Source: Egibacteraceae bacterium (GTDB lineage Bacteria; Actinomycetota; Nitriliruptoria; Euzebyales; Egibacteraceae). From it: a DNA stretch of 64,000 nucleotides. The notes beneath the pieces were generated by a model, which did not search any database, was not told the origin of the DNA, and worked only from the letters and a program-made list of their open reading frames with translations. The translations under genes were made by a program, and so were the position numbers. The stretch is from positions 248,001 to 312,000 of the forward strand of contig JAUJNX010000004.1 of NCBI GenBank assembly GCA_030447925.1, written 5' to 3'. Shown here piece after piece: positions 26,287 to 34,464 of the stretch. The number at the start of each line of letters is the position of its first letter. Position 1 is the stretch's first letter.

Positions 26287-27566
26287 CCGCCGCTCCCGGG
26301 GTCGTCGAGGGGCCGCCAGGGTCCCGTGCGCGCGACCCCGCCCACCGGGTCGGGGACGCCCGCGTGGGTCGTGACCGCGGTGCGCAGCGCGTCGTCGGCG
26401 GGCGCGACCTCGACGGCGTAGGCGGCGCGCGGGTCGAAGACGCGCTCCGGCGCGCGCTCGTCCTGCTGCGCCCCGCCGGCGAGCAGGTCGCCGTCGGTGC
26501 GGGCGTAGCCCTCCTCGGGGGCGCGGCCCGACCCGCTCGCCCCCGTCACCAGCCCGTTCTCGCGGTCACCGGCCTCCAGGATGTTGGCCTCGCTGGCGAG
26601 TTGGGCCCAGTTGGCGATGCTCATGCCCTGGCCGGTCCAGCCGTGCAGGTAGTTGTTGTAGGCGTGCACCCGGCTGTGGCGCACCGCGCGCGGGTTGCGC
26701 TGGTGGGTGCGGTCGAACCAGCTGTGGTGCACCGTGACGTGGGCGATGGACTCCGTGGAGGTGTTGTCACCCCACGACCCGATCAGGATGCCCTTGTCCT
26801 GATCGTGCACGTGCACCCAGGACACCGTCACCAGCGACGCGCCCTGGGAGATGTCGATCGCCTCGTCGGGGAACCCCGCGATGTCCAGGTGATCCAGCCA
26901 CACCCGCCGCGACCCCCGCTGCACCAGGACGGCGTCGGTGTTCGCACCGGTGCCGTCGCGCAGCGACAGGCCCGTCACGATCACGTTGGCGACCTCGTCC
27001 AGGCGCAGGCCACGCCCCGCGAGGGTCACCGCGCCGCCGCGCCCGTCCACCGTCGTGTCCGACGGCACCCGCAGCGGCGCCGACAGCCGGATCACCCCGT
27101 CCACCGCGAAGCGCACCCACGCGGGCCCCCCGCCGCGCAGCGCGTCGCGCAGGGAGCCGTCGCCGTCGTCGGCCAGCGAGGTGACCCACACCTCGCGGCC
27201 CCCGGCCCCGCCGGTCACGCCCTGGGCGAAGCCCTGCGCCGGGCCGACCTCGGCCCCCGCACCCGGCGCCCACCCCGCCGACGGCATCGCCGCCACCCAC
27301 CGCCGCCCCCCGTGGCTCACCACCGCACCCTGCGCGTACGCCCGACCCGGCGACCAGGCCGCGACCTCGGCGGGTGGGGCCGTGGCGGGGGCGGCGGCCG
27401 GTGGCGCGGGGACGTGGTCCCCAGCCGGCCGAGCGGCCCAGCCCAGCACCGCGCCCGCCGCGACCAGCGCCGCGAGGAGCGCGAGCCACCGGCCCCGTGG
27501 GCGGGACCGGGCGGGCGGGGCGGCGGCGCCGCGAGGCCGGGCCGGAGCCGGGGCAGGCGCCGTCAC
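26283..27566 (-). CDS. Membrane-anchored PL1 pectate-lyase-like protein, copy 3
   Basis: 427 residues. Unlike copies 1 and 2 it has a Pro/Arg-rich N-terminal tail and a single membrane anchor (WLALLAALVAAGAVLGWAA, about 28-46), then the same binding-module-like stretch and beta-helix. GTG start overlaps the polymerase gene stop (GTGA), so it is co-translated inside the polysaccharide operon. Shares a near-identical 353-bp tract with copy 2. Likely trims or releases the glycan at the cell surface; that role is inferred. Confidence 0.88.
   Translation of the reverse strand: MTAPAPAPARPRGAAAPPARSRPRGRWLALLAALVAAGAVLGWAARPAGDHVPAPPAAAPATAPPAEVAAWSPGRAYAQGAVVSHGGRRWVAAMPSAGWAPGAGAEVGPAQGFAQGVTGGAGGREVWVTSLADDGDGSLRDALRGGGPAWVRFAVDGVIRLSAPLRVPSDTTVDGRGGAVTLAGRGLRLDEVANVIVTGLSLRDGTGANTDAVLVQRGSRRVWLDHLDIAGFPDEAIDISQGASLVTVSWVHVHDQDKGILIGSWGDNTSTESIAHVTVHHSWFDRTHQRNPRAVRHSRVHAYNNYLHGWTGQGMSIANWAQLASEANILEAGDRENGLVTGASGSGRAPEEGYARTDGDLLAGGAQQDERAPERVFDPRAAYAVEVAPADDALRTAVTTHAGVPDPVGGVARTGPWRPLDDPGSGG
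26572..26924 (-). repeat. 353-bp inverted repeat, right arm
   Basis: Minus strand matches 23681-24033 with one mismatch. See left arm. Confidence 0.93.
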
Positions 27567-28819
27567 CGGTCCGCCCCGGCGGGCTCGGCCACGCGCGGCG
27601 CGGTCAGCACCGGCACGGGGACCAGGCGGGCGCGGGGCCGGACGACGGCCGGCTCGGGGACCGCGAGGCCCATCGCCAGCACCGCCACGACGAACCACAG
27701 CCCCTTGCTGCGCTCCCAGTGCAGCGGCACCAGGCCCAGCAGCAGGGTCGCGAGCAGCACCAGCCCGGCCCGGCGCTCGGCGAACGGCAGGCGCAGGAGC
27801 ACGCCGCCCACGACGACCAGTGCCAGCCCGAACGGCACGAGCCCCAGCACCCCCACCTCCGCGGCGATCGAGATGAAGGTGTTGTGCGCCCCCGCCTCAC
27901 GACCGGTCCGCTCGGCGATCGCGTGGCGCGACGCGCCCCCGCCGACCCCGCCCAGCGGGTGGTCGGCGAAGGCGTCCAGCCCCGCCGCCCACAGCTGGCG
28001 GCGCTCGTTCAGGTCGCCGCTGCGGACCTCGTCCGCGGTGGTCGACAGCCGGTCGATCGACGCCTGCGGGGCGAGCACGAGCACGACCCCGGCGAGCAGC
28101 GCGGGCACCCAGGCGGCGGTCCACACCCGCGCGAGCGGCGTGAGCTGGCGCATCGACGCGGGCACCACCAGCAGCCCGACGCCGGCCGCCAGCAGCGACG
28201 CGCGCGACGACGTCGCCGCGATGCCCAGCAGCCCCCCGGCCGGGTAGAGCCGGCAGGCCAGCCGCAGCCAGGGCGCGCGCACCTGCCCGGCGACGTACCA
28301 GGCGACCGGGATGCCCAGCGCGAGCAGCAGCCCGACGTCGTTCACGTTGGCGTTGCCGATCGAGTACCGGTCCTGGTAGCCCCCGCCGCCCGCCTCGGTC
28401 CCGGTCAGGTAGGACTGCCAGGTCAGCGCCGCGGCGGTCCAGCAGCCCGCCACCCAGGCGACCAGGAACCGCACCCGCTGGGCGCGCCGCGCACCGAACT
28501 CCCACAGCAGCAGGGTCATGGCCAGCAGCTGGACCATGGTCAGGGCGTGGGCGCCGGTCGCGTCGGGCCGCAGGCTCCAGAACCACGACGCCGTCGCGAC
28601 GGCGACGTGGGCGGCGAGCAGCCAGTGGACGGCCGCGGGGGCGCGCCGCGGCCGGTCGACGAGCAGGGCCAGGGCCGCGACGGCCAGCGCCACCAGCCCC
28701 ACCAGGCGGCTCAGGCGCCCGACCGCGCCGACCGTCACCGCGCCCTGCCAGGGGATGGTGAAGACCAGGCCCTCCAGCGCGAGCCCCGCCGCCCACCGCA
28801 GCACGCCGCCCCTACGCAT
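27563..28819 (-). CDS. O-antigen ligase/polymerase-like membrane protein (Wzy/WaaL family)
   Basis: 418 residues with about eleven hydrophobic segments. The large external loop has GDLNERRQLWAAGLDAFADH, then PLGGVGGGASRHAIAERTG and AGAHNTFISIAAEVGVLG, the PF04932 signature with conserved Arg and His. These proteins polymerise undecaprenyl-linked repeat units or ligate glycan. Start overlaps the sulfotransferase stop by 8 bp. Its presence with a Wzz-like protein argues for a Wzx/Wzy-type pathway beside the ABC exporter, though no flippase gene is in view. Confidence 0.88.
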   Translation of the reverse strand: MRRGGVLRWAAGLALEGLVFTIPWQGAVTVGAVGRLSRLVGLVALAVAALALLVDRPRRAPAAVHWLLAAHVAVATASWFWSLRPDATGAHALTMVQLLAMTLLLWEFGARRAQRVRFLVAWVAGCWTAAALTWQSYLTGTEAGGGGYQDRYSIGNANVNDVGLLLALGIPVAWYVAGQVRAPWLRLACRLYPAGGLLGIAATSSRASLLAAGVGLLVVPASMRQLTPLARVWTAAWVPALLAGVVLVLAPQASIDRLSTTADEVRSGDLNERRQLWAAGLDAFADHPLGGVGGGASRHAIAERTGREAGAHNTFISIAAEVGVLGLVPFGLALVVVGGVLLRLPFAERRAGLVLLATLLLGLVPLHWERSKGLWFVVAVLAMGLAVPEPAVVRPRARLVPVPVLTAPRVAEPAGADR

Positions 28820-29810
28820 AACCCAGGGCCGCTCGCTGGGGGGCGGTGCGGCGCAGGACGAGGTCGATGTCGCGGGGGGTGAGCCGGTCGCGCCAGGACT
28901 CGTCCAGCGCGACCGCGCCGGTGACCGCCAGGCGCATGCGGTTGCCGATGACGTGGTGCTCGGCGTCGGCGTGGGCGGCGACGGCCGCGGGGTCGAAGGG
29001 GGCGACGCCGGCGAGGGCCGCGACCCGGTCCAGCTCGCGCACCGGGTCCGCGCACAGGTCCTCGTAGCGCAGGCGCAGGGCGCGCCCCGCCGGCAGCTCG
29101 TCGAGCAGGCGCCCCACCGTCGCGGCGCTGCGCCGCCACTGGCGGACCGCGCGGGCCACGGGGACGCCGCGGCGCACCTGGGACCCCGCGTACCCGAGCG
29201 GGTCGCGCACCAGGTGCACGACGCGCAGGTCCAGATCGGTGAGCGCCGCCAGCCAGTGCACGCGCACCGGGTCCTTGGAGACGTCGGCGAGGACGCGCCG
29301 GCCGGTCACCGCCAGCACGGCGTCGACGAGCGCGGTGTTGCGCGCGGCGACCTCGCGCAGTCGCGCCCCCGCGGGCGCGGCCAGCACCAGCCGGTCGCGG
29401 ACGCGGTCGGCGGCCCTGGCGTGCAGCGAGCGGACGAGCAGCCGGCGGCGCAGGCGCCCGCCGGGCACCTCGAAGCGCAGGTCCCAGCGCGCCGGGCCGA
29501 AGTCGGTCCCGCGCGCGGCGGCGGCGGCCGAGACCCGGTCCCAGAACGGGCAGGCGCCCAGCGTGCGCCCGCACGAGCACCGCGACCGCAGCCCGTCCGC
29601 CCCCGGCGGCGGCCCGGTCAGCTCGCCCACGGTGGCGATCTCGGGGGAGGTGCCCAGCAGCAGCGCGAGCAGCGTGGACCCGCTCCGGCCGGTGCCCACG
29701 ACCGCCACGACCCGGCTGCCCGTCGCCCGGTCCGCCCCCGCCGCGGCGCGGCGCAGGGGGGCGGTCGCCGGTGTCACCGGCCGGGGCGGCGCGTCACCGG
29801 ACGGGGACAC
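28812..29810 (-). CDS. PAPS-dependent sulfotransferase A
   Basis: 332 residues. The 5'-phosphosulfate loop is VVAVVGTGRSGSTLLALLLG near residue 35; the 3'-phosphate site VVHLVRDPLGYAGSQVRRG is near 145. A Cys pair in RSRCSCGRTLGACPF is unusual and may bind metal or form a disulfide. It probably transfers sulfate from PAPS to a sugar of the island glycan. GTG start overlaps the Wzz-like gene by 17 bp; PAPS supply is encoded at 38016. Confidence 0.87.
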   Translation of the reverse strand: MSPSGDAPPRPVTPATAPLRRAAAGADRATGSRVVAVVGTGRSGSTLLALLLGTSPEIATVGELTGPPPGADGLRSRCSCGRTLGACPFWDRVSAAAAARGTDFGPARWDLRFEVPGGRLRRRLLVRSLHARAADRVRDRLVLAAPAGARLREVAARNTALVDAVLAVTGRRVLADVSKDPVRVHWLAALTDLDLRVVHLVRDPLGYAGSQVRRGVPVARAVRQWRRSAATVGRLLDELPAGRALRLRYEDLCADPVRELDRVAALAGVAPFDPAAVAAHADAEHHVIGNRMRLAVTGAVALDESWRDRLTPRDIDLVLRRTAPQRAALGYA

Positions 29811-31369
29811 GGGTCCGGCGGGTGGGGGCCGGGGGCGGGACCGGCTCGGCGGGGTCGGCGGCGGCGGCGGGGGCGGGGCGGGCCAGGGCGGCCCGGTTGA
29901 ACAGGTAGCCCAGGACGGGGACGCCCAGCAGGTCGATGCGCTCGCGGGTGCGGTCCAGCACGTCCAGCGCGGTGCCGTTGCCCACGACCACGAGCAGCCC
30001 GTCGGCCATGGCCGCGACCTGCGCCGCGCGGGCGTTGAGCAGCAGCCCGGGCGCGTCCACGACGACCAGGTCGGCCTCGTCGCGCAGGCGGTCCAGCGTC
30101 GAGCTCACGGCCGCCTGCGGGGCGGGGTCGTGCAGCGGGACGATCCGCATGGTGGCGGAGCGCACCGACCCGGGGGCCAGCTCGTCGAGGGACTCGGGGT
30201 CCAGGAGCACGACGCGCTTGCCCTGCCCGCTGACCGCCGCGGCCAGGTTGAACGCGCTCAGGCTGGCACCGTCCCCGCGCCCGGGGCTGGTGACCAGCAG
30301 CACCTTGCCCCCGCGCCGGGCCAGGCCCGTCGCCAGCGTCGCCGCGGCCACGGTGTAGGCGCGGGCCGCCACCCGGTCGGCCGGCCCGGCCGCGGGGTCG
30401 GGCAGCGAGTGGGCGTCGCGGGCCGCGAACACCGGCACCGCGCCGAGCAGCGGCGCGCCCAGGACCGCGGCCGGCGCGGTCGGGTCCTGGACCCCGGCGG
30501 ACCGCCCCCGCCGCGGCGGCCAGCGCCGCGGACGCGAACAGCCCGATGGCCCCGCCCATCAGCGCGGCGGAGCGCGGCTGGGGGCGCACCGGCGCGCCGG
30601 GCGCCGCCGCGGGCTGCACCGCCGCGACGCCGGAGCCGTACAGCTCGATGTCGATGCGCACCTGGCGGGCGCGGGCGTCCAGCGCCTCCAGCTCCCCGCG
30701 CAGGTCGTTGCGCTCCCGCGTGGCCAGCTCGACCTCGTCGTCGGCGGCCAGCCGCGCGCGGGTCTCGCTGACCACGTCGCCGCCGGGCAGCTCGCGGGCG
30801 ACGGCCGCCGCGGTCGCCGCCTCGCGCGCGGTGGCGACGCGGGCGTCGAGGTCGGCGAGCCGGGCGCGCAGCTCACCGGCGGCGGCCTCGATCTGGGCGA
30901 CGGTGCGGTCCCCGCGGGCGGCGAGGTCGCGGGCGGCGACGGTCTGGTGGGCCGCGACCACGGCGTCGGCGACCCGCACGGCCTCCTGGGCGGTCGGCCC
31001 GGTGCCGACGACGTCGACGAGGTCGGTGTCCTCGACGGCGCTGGCGCGGACGCGGCTGCGCACGGTCCCGGGTCCCAGGTCCCCGCCCAGCAGGGCCGCG
31101 GCCTCCTCGGCCACCGCGGGCGAGCCGAGGGCCTGGACGACGTTGCCCGCGCGCCGGCCGGCGTTGCCGGTCACGGGCGCGCGGAACACCGACGAGGACG
31201 CGGGGTCGGCCAGGGTCAGCCGCGCGCGGGCCTCGTACACCGGGGTCTGGAGAGCCGTGAGGCCGTAGCCCGCCGCGGCGCCGGCGAGCGTGACGGCCAG
31301 CACCAGCCAGCGCAGCCGCCACATGGCGGCGAGCACGGGCGCGGTACCGCTCCCGACACGGGGATCCAT
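29794..31369 (-). pseudogene. Wzz/BY-kinase-like chain-length regulator, degenerate Walker A, one frameshift
   Basis: About 525 residues if repaired near 30500. The N-terminal Wzz part has a membrane span (WLVLAVTLAGAAAGYGL), a coiled-coil periplasmic region (about 90-230) and a second span (LMGGAIGLFASAALAAAA). The C-terminal P-loop domain reads VTSPGRGDGASLSAFNLA: the Walker A Lys is Ala. Walker A' is VVLLDPES; Walker B is LVVVDAPG. There is no Tyr-rich tail. It therefore looks like a structural chain-length regulator rather than an active tyrosine kinase. ATG at 31369 has AGGAG 5 bp upstream. Confidence 0.78.
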
Positions 31370-31387
31370 GACCACTCCTGACAATAA

Positions 31388-31394
31388 GTACGTT
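31388..31394 (-). promoter_or_regulatory. GTACGT motif, copy 4
   Basis: AACGTAC on the minus strand, 19-25 bp before the Wzz-like ATG, followed by AT-rich TTATTGT. Confidence 0.4.
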
Positions 31395-31419
31395 CGACGC
31401 AGACCCTACCAACTGGCCG

Positions 31420-32299
31420 TCAGGTGGCCCACCGGAAGCCCGGTCCCAGCAGCCGCTCGAGGTCGTCCTCCGCGGGGCCAGCTCCGCGCGCAGGGCGGCG
31501 CGGACGCCGGGCACGTCGTCGTAGCGCCGGGCGTTCAGCCGGCGGACGGTCACCGACGGGGCCGGCGGCAGGCCGAGGAAGGCGAAGACGCGGTCGAGCA
31601 CCGCGGGCGGATCGGCGACCAGGTCCTCGAAGCGGACGGCCAGCAGCTGCTCGCGCGGGAACAGCGCCAGCCAGCGGGCGAGCTGCTCGGCGTAGCGGCT
31701 GCGCGTCACGTAGGCGTGGTGGCGCAGCGCGACGCTGTCGGCGCGCGGGTCCGCCGCGACCCGCGCCAGCTCGCCGGCCACGCGCTCCGCTTCGCGGGCC
31801 AGCGCCTCGCGCAGCGGCAGGCTCTCGGTGCCCAGCGCGCGGCTGTGGTGGTAGTGGGAGACGGCCCGGTCCACGGGGTCGCGCAGCACCGCCAGGAGGC
31901 GGACACCGGGCACCAGCGCGGCGACGCGGGCGGGGGCCAGGGGTGCGGCAGGTACTCCTGGGACGCCTCGCCGGTCAGGAACGGCGCGCGGGCGGGGTCG
32001 TCGCGGCCCGGGCGCAGCACCACCGGGAAGTTCGAGCGGTACCAGGCGGCGCCGCGCCCGGCGGCGTCGAAGTAGTGGACGCCCTTGCCCAGCGCGTGCA
32101 CGACGCGCGGGTGCTGCGCGATCGCGTCGTACAGCGACGTCGTGCCCGCCTTCTGCGCACCGATGAGCAGGAAGTGCGGCAGCGGGCGCAGCGGGCTGGT
32201 CGCCAGCCGGTAGCCGCGGCGGCCCGCCCGCGCCGCCCCCACGACGGACCCGGGCAGCGCGTCCCGCAGGGCGGGCGGGAAGCGGACGGGCGCGGTCAC
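31420..32299 (-). pseudogene. PAPS-dependent sulfotransferase B, two frameshifts (possibly sequence error)
   Basis: About 293 residues if repaired. Phosphosulfate loop HFLLIGAQKAGTTSLYDAIA near 43; YLPHPW then a frame change near 31940; LLAVLRDPVDRAVSHYHHSR carries the 3'-phosphate Arg/Ser; LLAVRFEDLVADP and a C-terminus LERLLGPGFRWAT after a second change near 31475. Resembles heparan/heparosan-type sulfotransferases (Sulfotransfer_1 style). Start overlaps the glycosyltransferase stop by ATGA-type coupling. Last gene of the operon that begins at 37871. Confidence 0.78.
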
Positions 32300-33405
32300 C
32301 GCGCCCCGGCCAGGACGGCGAGCATCTGGTCGGCGGCCGCGTCCTCAGTGTAGGCGGCCCACGCCGAGGGCGGCGGCGGCGGGCCGGGGTCGGCCAGGGT
32401 GGCGCGGATCGCGGCGCGCAGCGCGGGGGCGTCCCCGGTCGGCACCAGCCGGCCGTGGCGCCCGCCGTCCAGGATCTCGCGCGGGCCCGACGGGCAGTCC
32501 GTCGCCACGACCGGCGTGCCCAGGGCCAGCGCCTCGATCAGCGCGGTGGGCAGGCCCTCGTGGTCGGAGGCCAGGACGTACACCGCGGCGCGGGCCATGC
32601 ACGGGTACGGGTCGACGAAGCCGGGCATGCGCACGCCCGCGCGCAGCCCCAGCTCGGCGACGCGGCGCTCCAGGGCGGGGCGCTCGACGCCCTCCCCGAG
32701 GATCAGCAGGCGCGCCGCGCGGTCGCGGACCAGCGGCGCGGCGGCGTCGAGCAGCAGGTCCAGCCGCTTGTGGGGCTCCAGGCGCCCGACCGACAGCAGC
32801 ACCGGCGGGGCCCCGGGGGCGAACCACGGGTCGTCGAGCCGCTTGGCGGCGCGGCGCGCCAGGTCGGCGGTGACCGCCGGGTTGGCGACGACGCGGACCC
32901 GGCCGGCGGGCAGGGACAGGACCGCGGTCAGGTCGTCGGCGACGCCGGCGGACACCGCGACCAGGTCGTCGGCGGCCCGGTAGGTCGCCCGCATCGCCGG
33001 GGCCATGAGCAGCCGGGTGCGGGCGCGGCGGGCCATGCGCACCTTGGGGGTGAGGGTGTTCTGCTCCCACAGCACCAGGCGCGTGCCGGTGCGGGCCGCG
33101 GCGCGGGCAAGGACGGCGACGACGTTGGCGTGCGACAGGCCGGCGAGCAGCACGTCGGGCCGCGCGGACCGCAGCCACCAGGTCAGCGCCGGGGTGGCGG
33201 CGAGGACGCGCAGGGCGTGCAGGTCGACCACCTCGACCGCGGGGTCGAGCAGGGGCAGGTACTCGCCCTCCGCGCGGGCCAGCACCAGCGACACCCGCAC
33301 CCCGCGGCGGGCCAGCGCGCCGGCCAGGGTGACCCCGACGCGCTCCGCGCCGCCGCCGCCCGCGTGGGGCAGGAACAGCGCGACCGACCGGACGGGCGCG
33401 GTCAC
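32296..33405 (-). CDS. GT4-family glycosyltransferase
   Basis: 369 residues, GT-B fold. N-terminal acceptor domain with FLPHAGGGGAERVGVTLAGA. C-terminal donor domain with VLLSVGRLEPHKRLDLLLDA, LILGEGVERPALERR and the EX7E-type motif in YVLASDHEGLPTALIEALAL. Retaining transferase, sugar unknown. GTG start overlaps the stop of the sulfotransferase gene (GTGA). Intact frame. Confidence 0.9.
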   Translation of the reverse strand: MTAPVRSVALFLPHAGGGGAERVGVTLAGALARRGVRVSLVLARAEGEYLPLLDPAVEVVDLHALRVLAATPALTWWLRSARPDVLLAGLSHANVVAVLARAAARTGTRLVLWEQNTLTPKVRMARRARTRLLMAPAMRATYRAADDLVAVSAGVADDLTAVLSLPAGRVRVVANPAVTADLARRAAKRLDDPWFAPGAPPVLLSVGRLEPHKRLDLLLDAAAPLVRDRAARLLILGEGVERPALERRVAELGLRAGVRMPGFVDPYPCMARAAVYVLASDHEGLPTALIEALALGTPVVATDCPSGPREILDGGRHGRLVPTGDAPALRAAIRATLADPGPPPPPSAWAAYTEDAAADQMLAVLAGAR

Positions 33406-34334
33406 GGTGCGACCGCCGCGGCGGCGAGCCAGGGGGGCAGGTCGCGGTAGCCGGCCGCGCGCAGGGCGTCGGCCAGGACGGCCAGGCCGGGGGCGTGGGC
33501 GGCCGCCAGGTCGGAGCGGACGGCGGGGTCCAGGGCGGGCTCCTCGGGGATCGCGTTCAGGCGTTCGTAGGTGGTGCGCAGCGCGCGCACGATCCCGCTG
33601 CGGGAGCGCAGGACCGGGCGGCCGAGCGTGTTGAGGCCGTAGGCGAGGCGGCGCAGGGCCTCGCTGCGGTGGCGCACGGTGCGGTTGTGGGCGCCGTCGA
33701 CCAGGCCGGCGGCGCCCGCGGCGTCGATCCCCAGCCAGCGGCACAGCCCCGCGACCACGCCCGCGGGGTCGGCGACCAGGTCGTCGAAGAACACCACGCG
33801 CAGGTCGTCGCCGAAGGCGTCGAGCCAGATCGGCACGTACTCCTCGTAGTGCCCGATCGACAGCCCGCGGTAGGCGCGGTGCCGGGGCAGGCGGTCCTCG
33901 CCGCTGGCGCGCAGCCGGGCGCAGGCGGCCACGAAGGCTGCCATGTCCATGCCGGGGGGCAGGCTGCCGCGGCTGTGCAGGTCGCGGTGGTTGGACCACA
34001 GCCGGTCCACCGGGTCGCGCAGGCACAGGACGATGCGCGGGTCCTGCAGGGTGGCGCGCAGGGCCCGGACGACCGGCTCGCCCCCGTAGCAGTAGGCGGG
34101 GCTGGCCTCCAGGCGCCAGCGCTGGTCGCCGCAGTGGGCGACGGTGGCGGCGTAGTCCGCCAGCGGCCCGACCCGCCCGCCCTCGTGGCGCAGGGGCGCG
34201 AAGTGGTCGGTCTCCTTCACCGCCGACGCGCAGACGTCGGGGTGGCGCCCCAGCCAGCGGAACAGCGACGTCGTCCCCGCCTTGCCGACCCCGGCGATGA
34301 CCAGGTTGGGCAGCGGACGGCCTGCGACGCTCAT
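33402..34334 (-). CDS. PAPS-dependent sulfotransferase C
   Basis: 310 residues. Phosphosulfate loop LVIAGVGKAGTTSLFRWLG near residue 11; KETDHFAPL; 3'-phosphate site IVLCLRDPVDRLWSNHRDLH near 100; YEEYVPIWLDAFGDDLRVVFFDDL typical of the heparan sulfotransferase group. The first residues MSVAGRPLPN continue the sequence of the upstream 65-bp repeat mini-ORFs, so the repeat array has grown from this gene's own translation start. Intact frame. Confidence 0.9.
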   Translation of the reverse strand: MSVAGRPLPNLVIAGVGKAGTTSLFRWLGRHPDVCASAVKETDHFAPLRHEGGRVGPLADYAATVAHCGDQRWRLEASPAYCYGGEPVVRALRATLQDPRIVLCLRDPVDRLWSNHRDLHSRGSLPPGMDMAAFVAACARLRASGEDRLPRHRAYRGLSIGHYEEYVPIWLDAFGDDLRVVFFDDLVADPAGVVAGLCRWLGIDAAGAAGLVDGAHNRTVRHRSEALRRLAYGLNTLGRPVLRSRSGIVRALRTTYERLNAIPEEPALDPAVRSDLAAAHAPGLAVLADALRAAGYRDLPPWLAAAAVAP

Positions 34335-34464
34335 GGGCGCACCTCCGACGCCGGGCGGCTCACGACTGCGGACTCCGGCCTGCGGCCTGCGACGCTCATG
34401 GGCGCACCTCAGACGCCGGGCGGCTCACGACTGCGGACTCCGGCCTGCGGCCTGCGACGCTCAT
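34335..34464 (-). repeat. Two 65-bp tandem units before the sulfotransferase gene
   Basis: Minus-strand ATG codons at 34464, 34399 and 34334 are spaced exactly 65 bp, each preceded by GAGGTGCGCCC. The 22-codon mini-ORF reads MSVAGRRPESAVVSRPASEV then RP and stops in ATGA overlap with the next start. The unit is about 88 percent identical to the 11135-11264 unit. The first ATG overlaps the stop of the glycosyltransferase at 34461. Confidence 0.9.
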
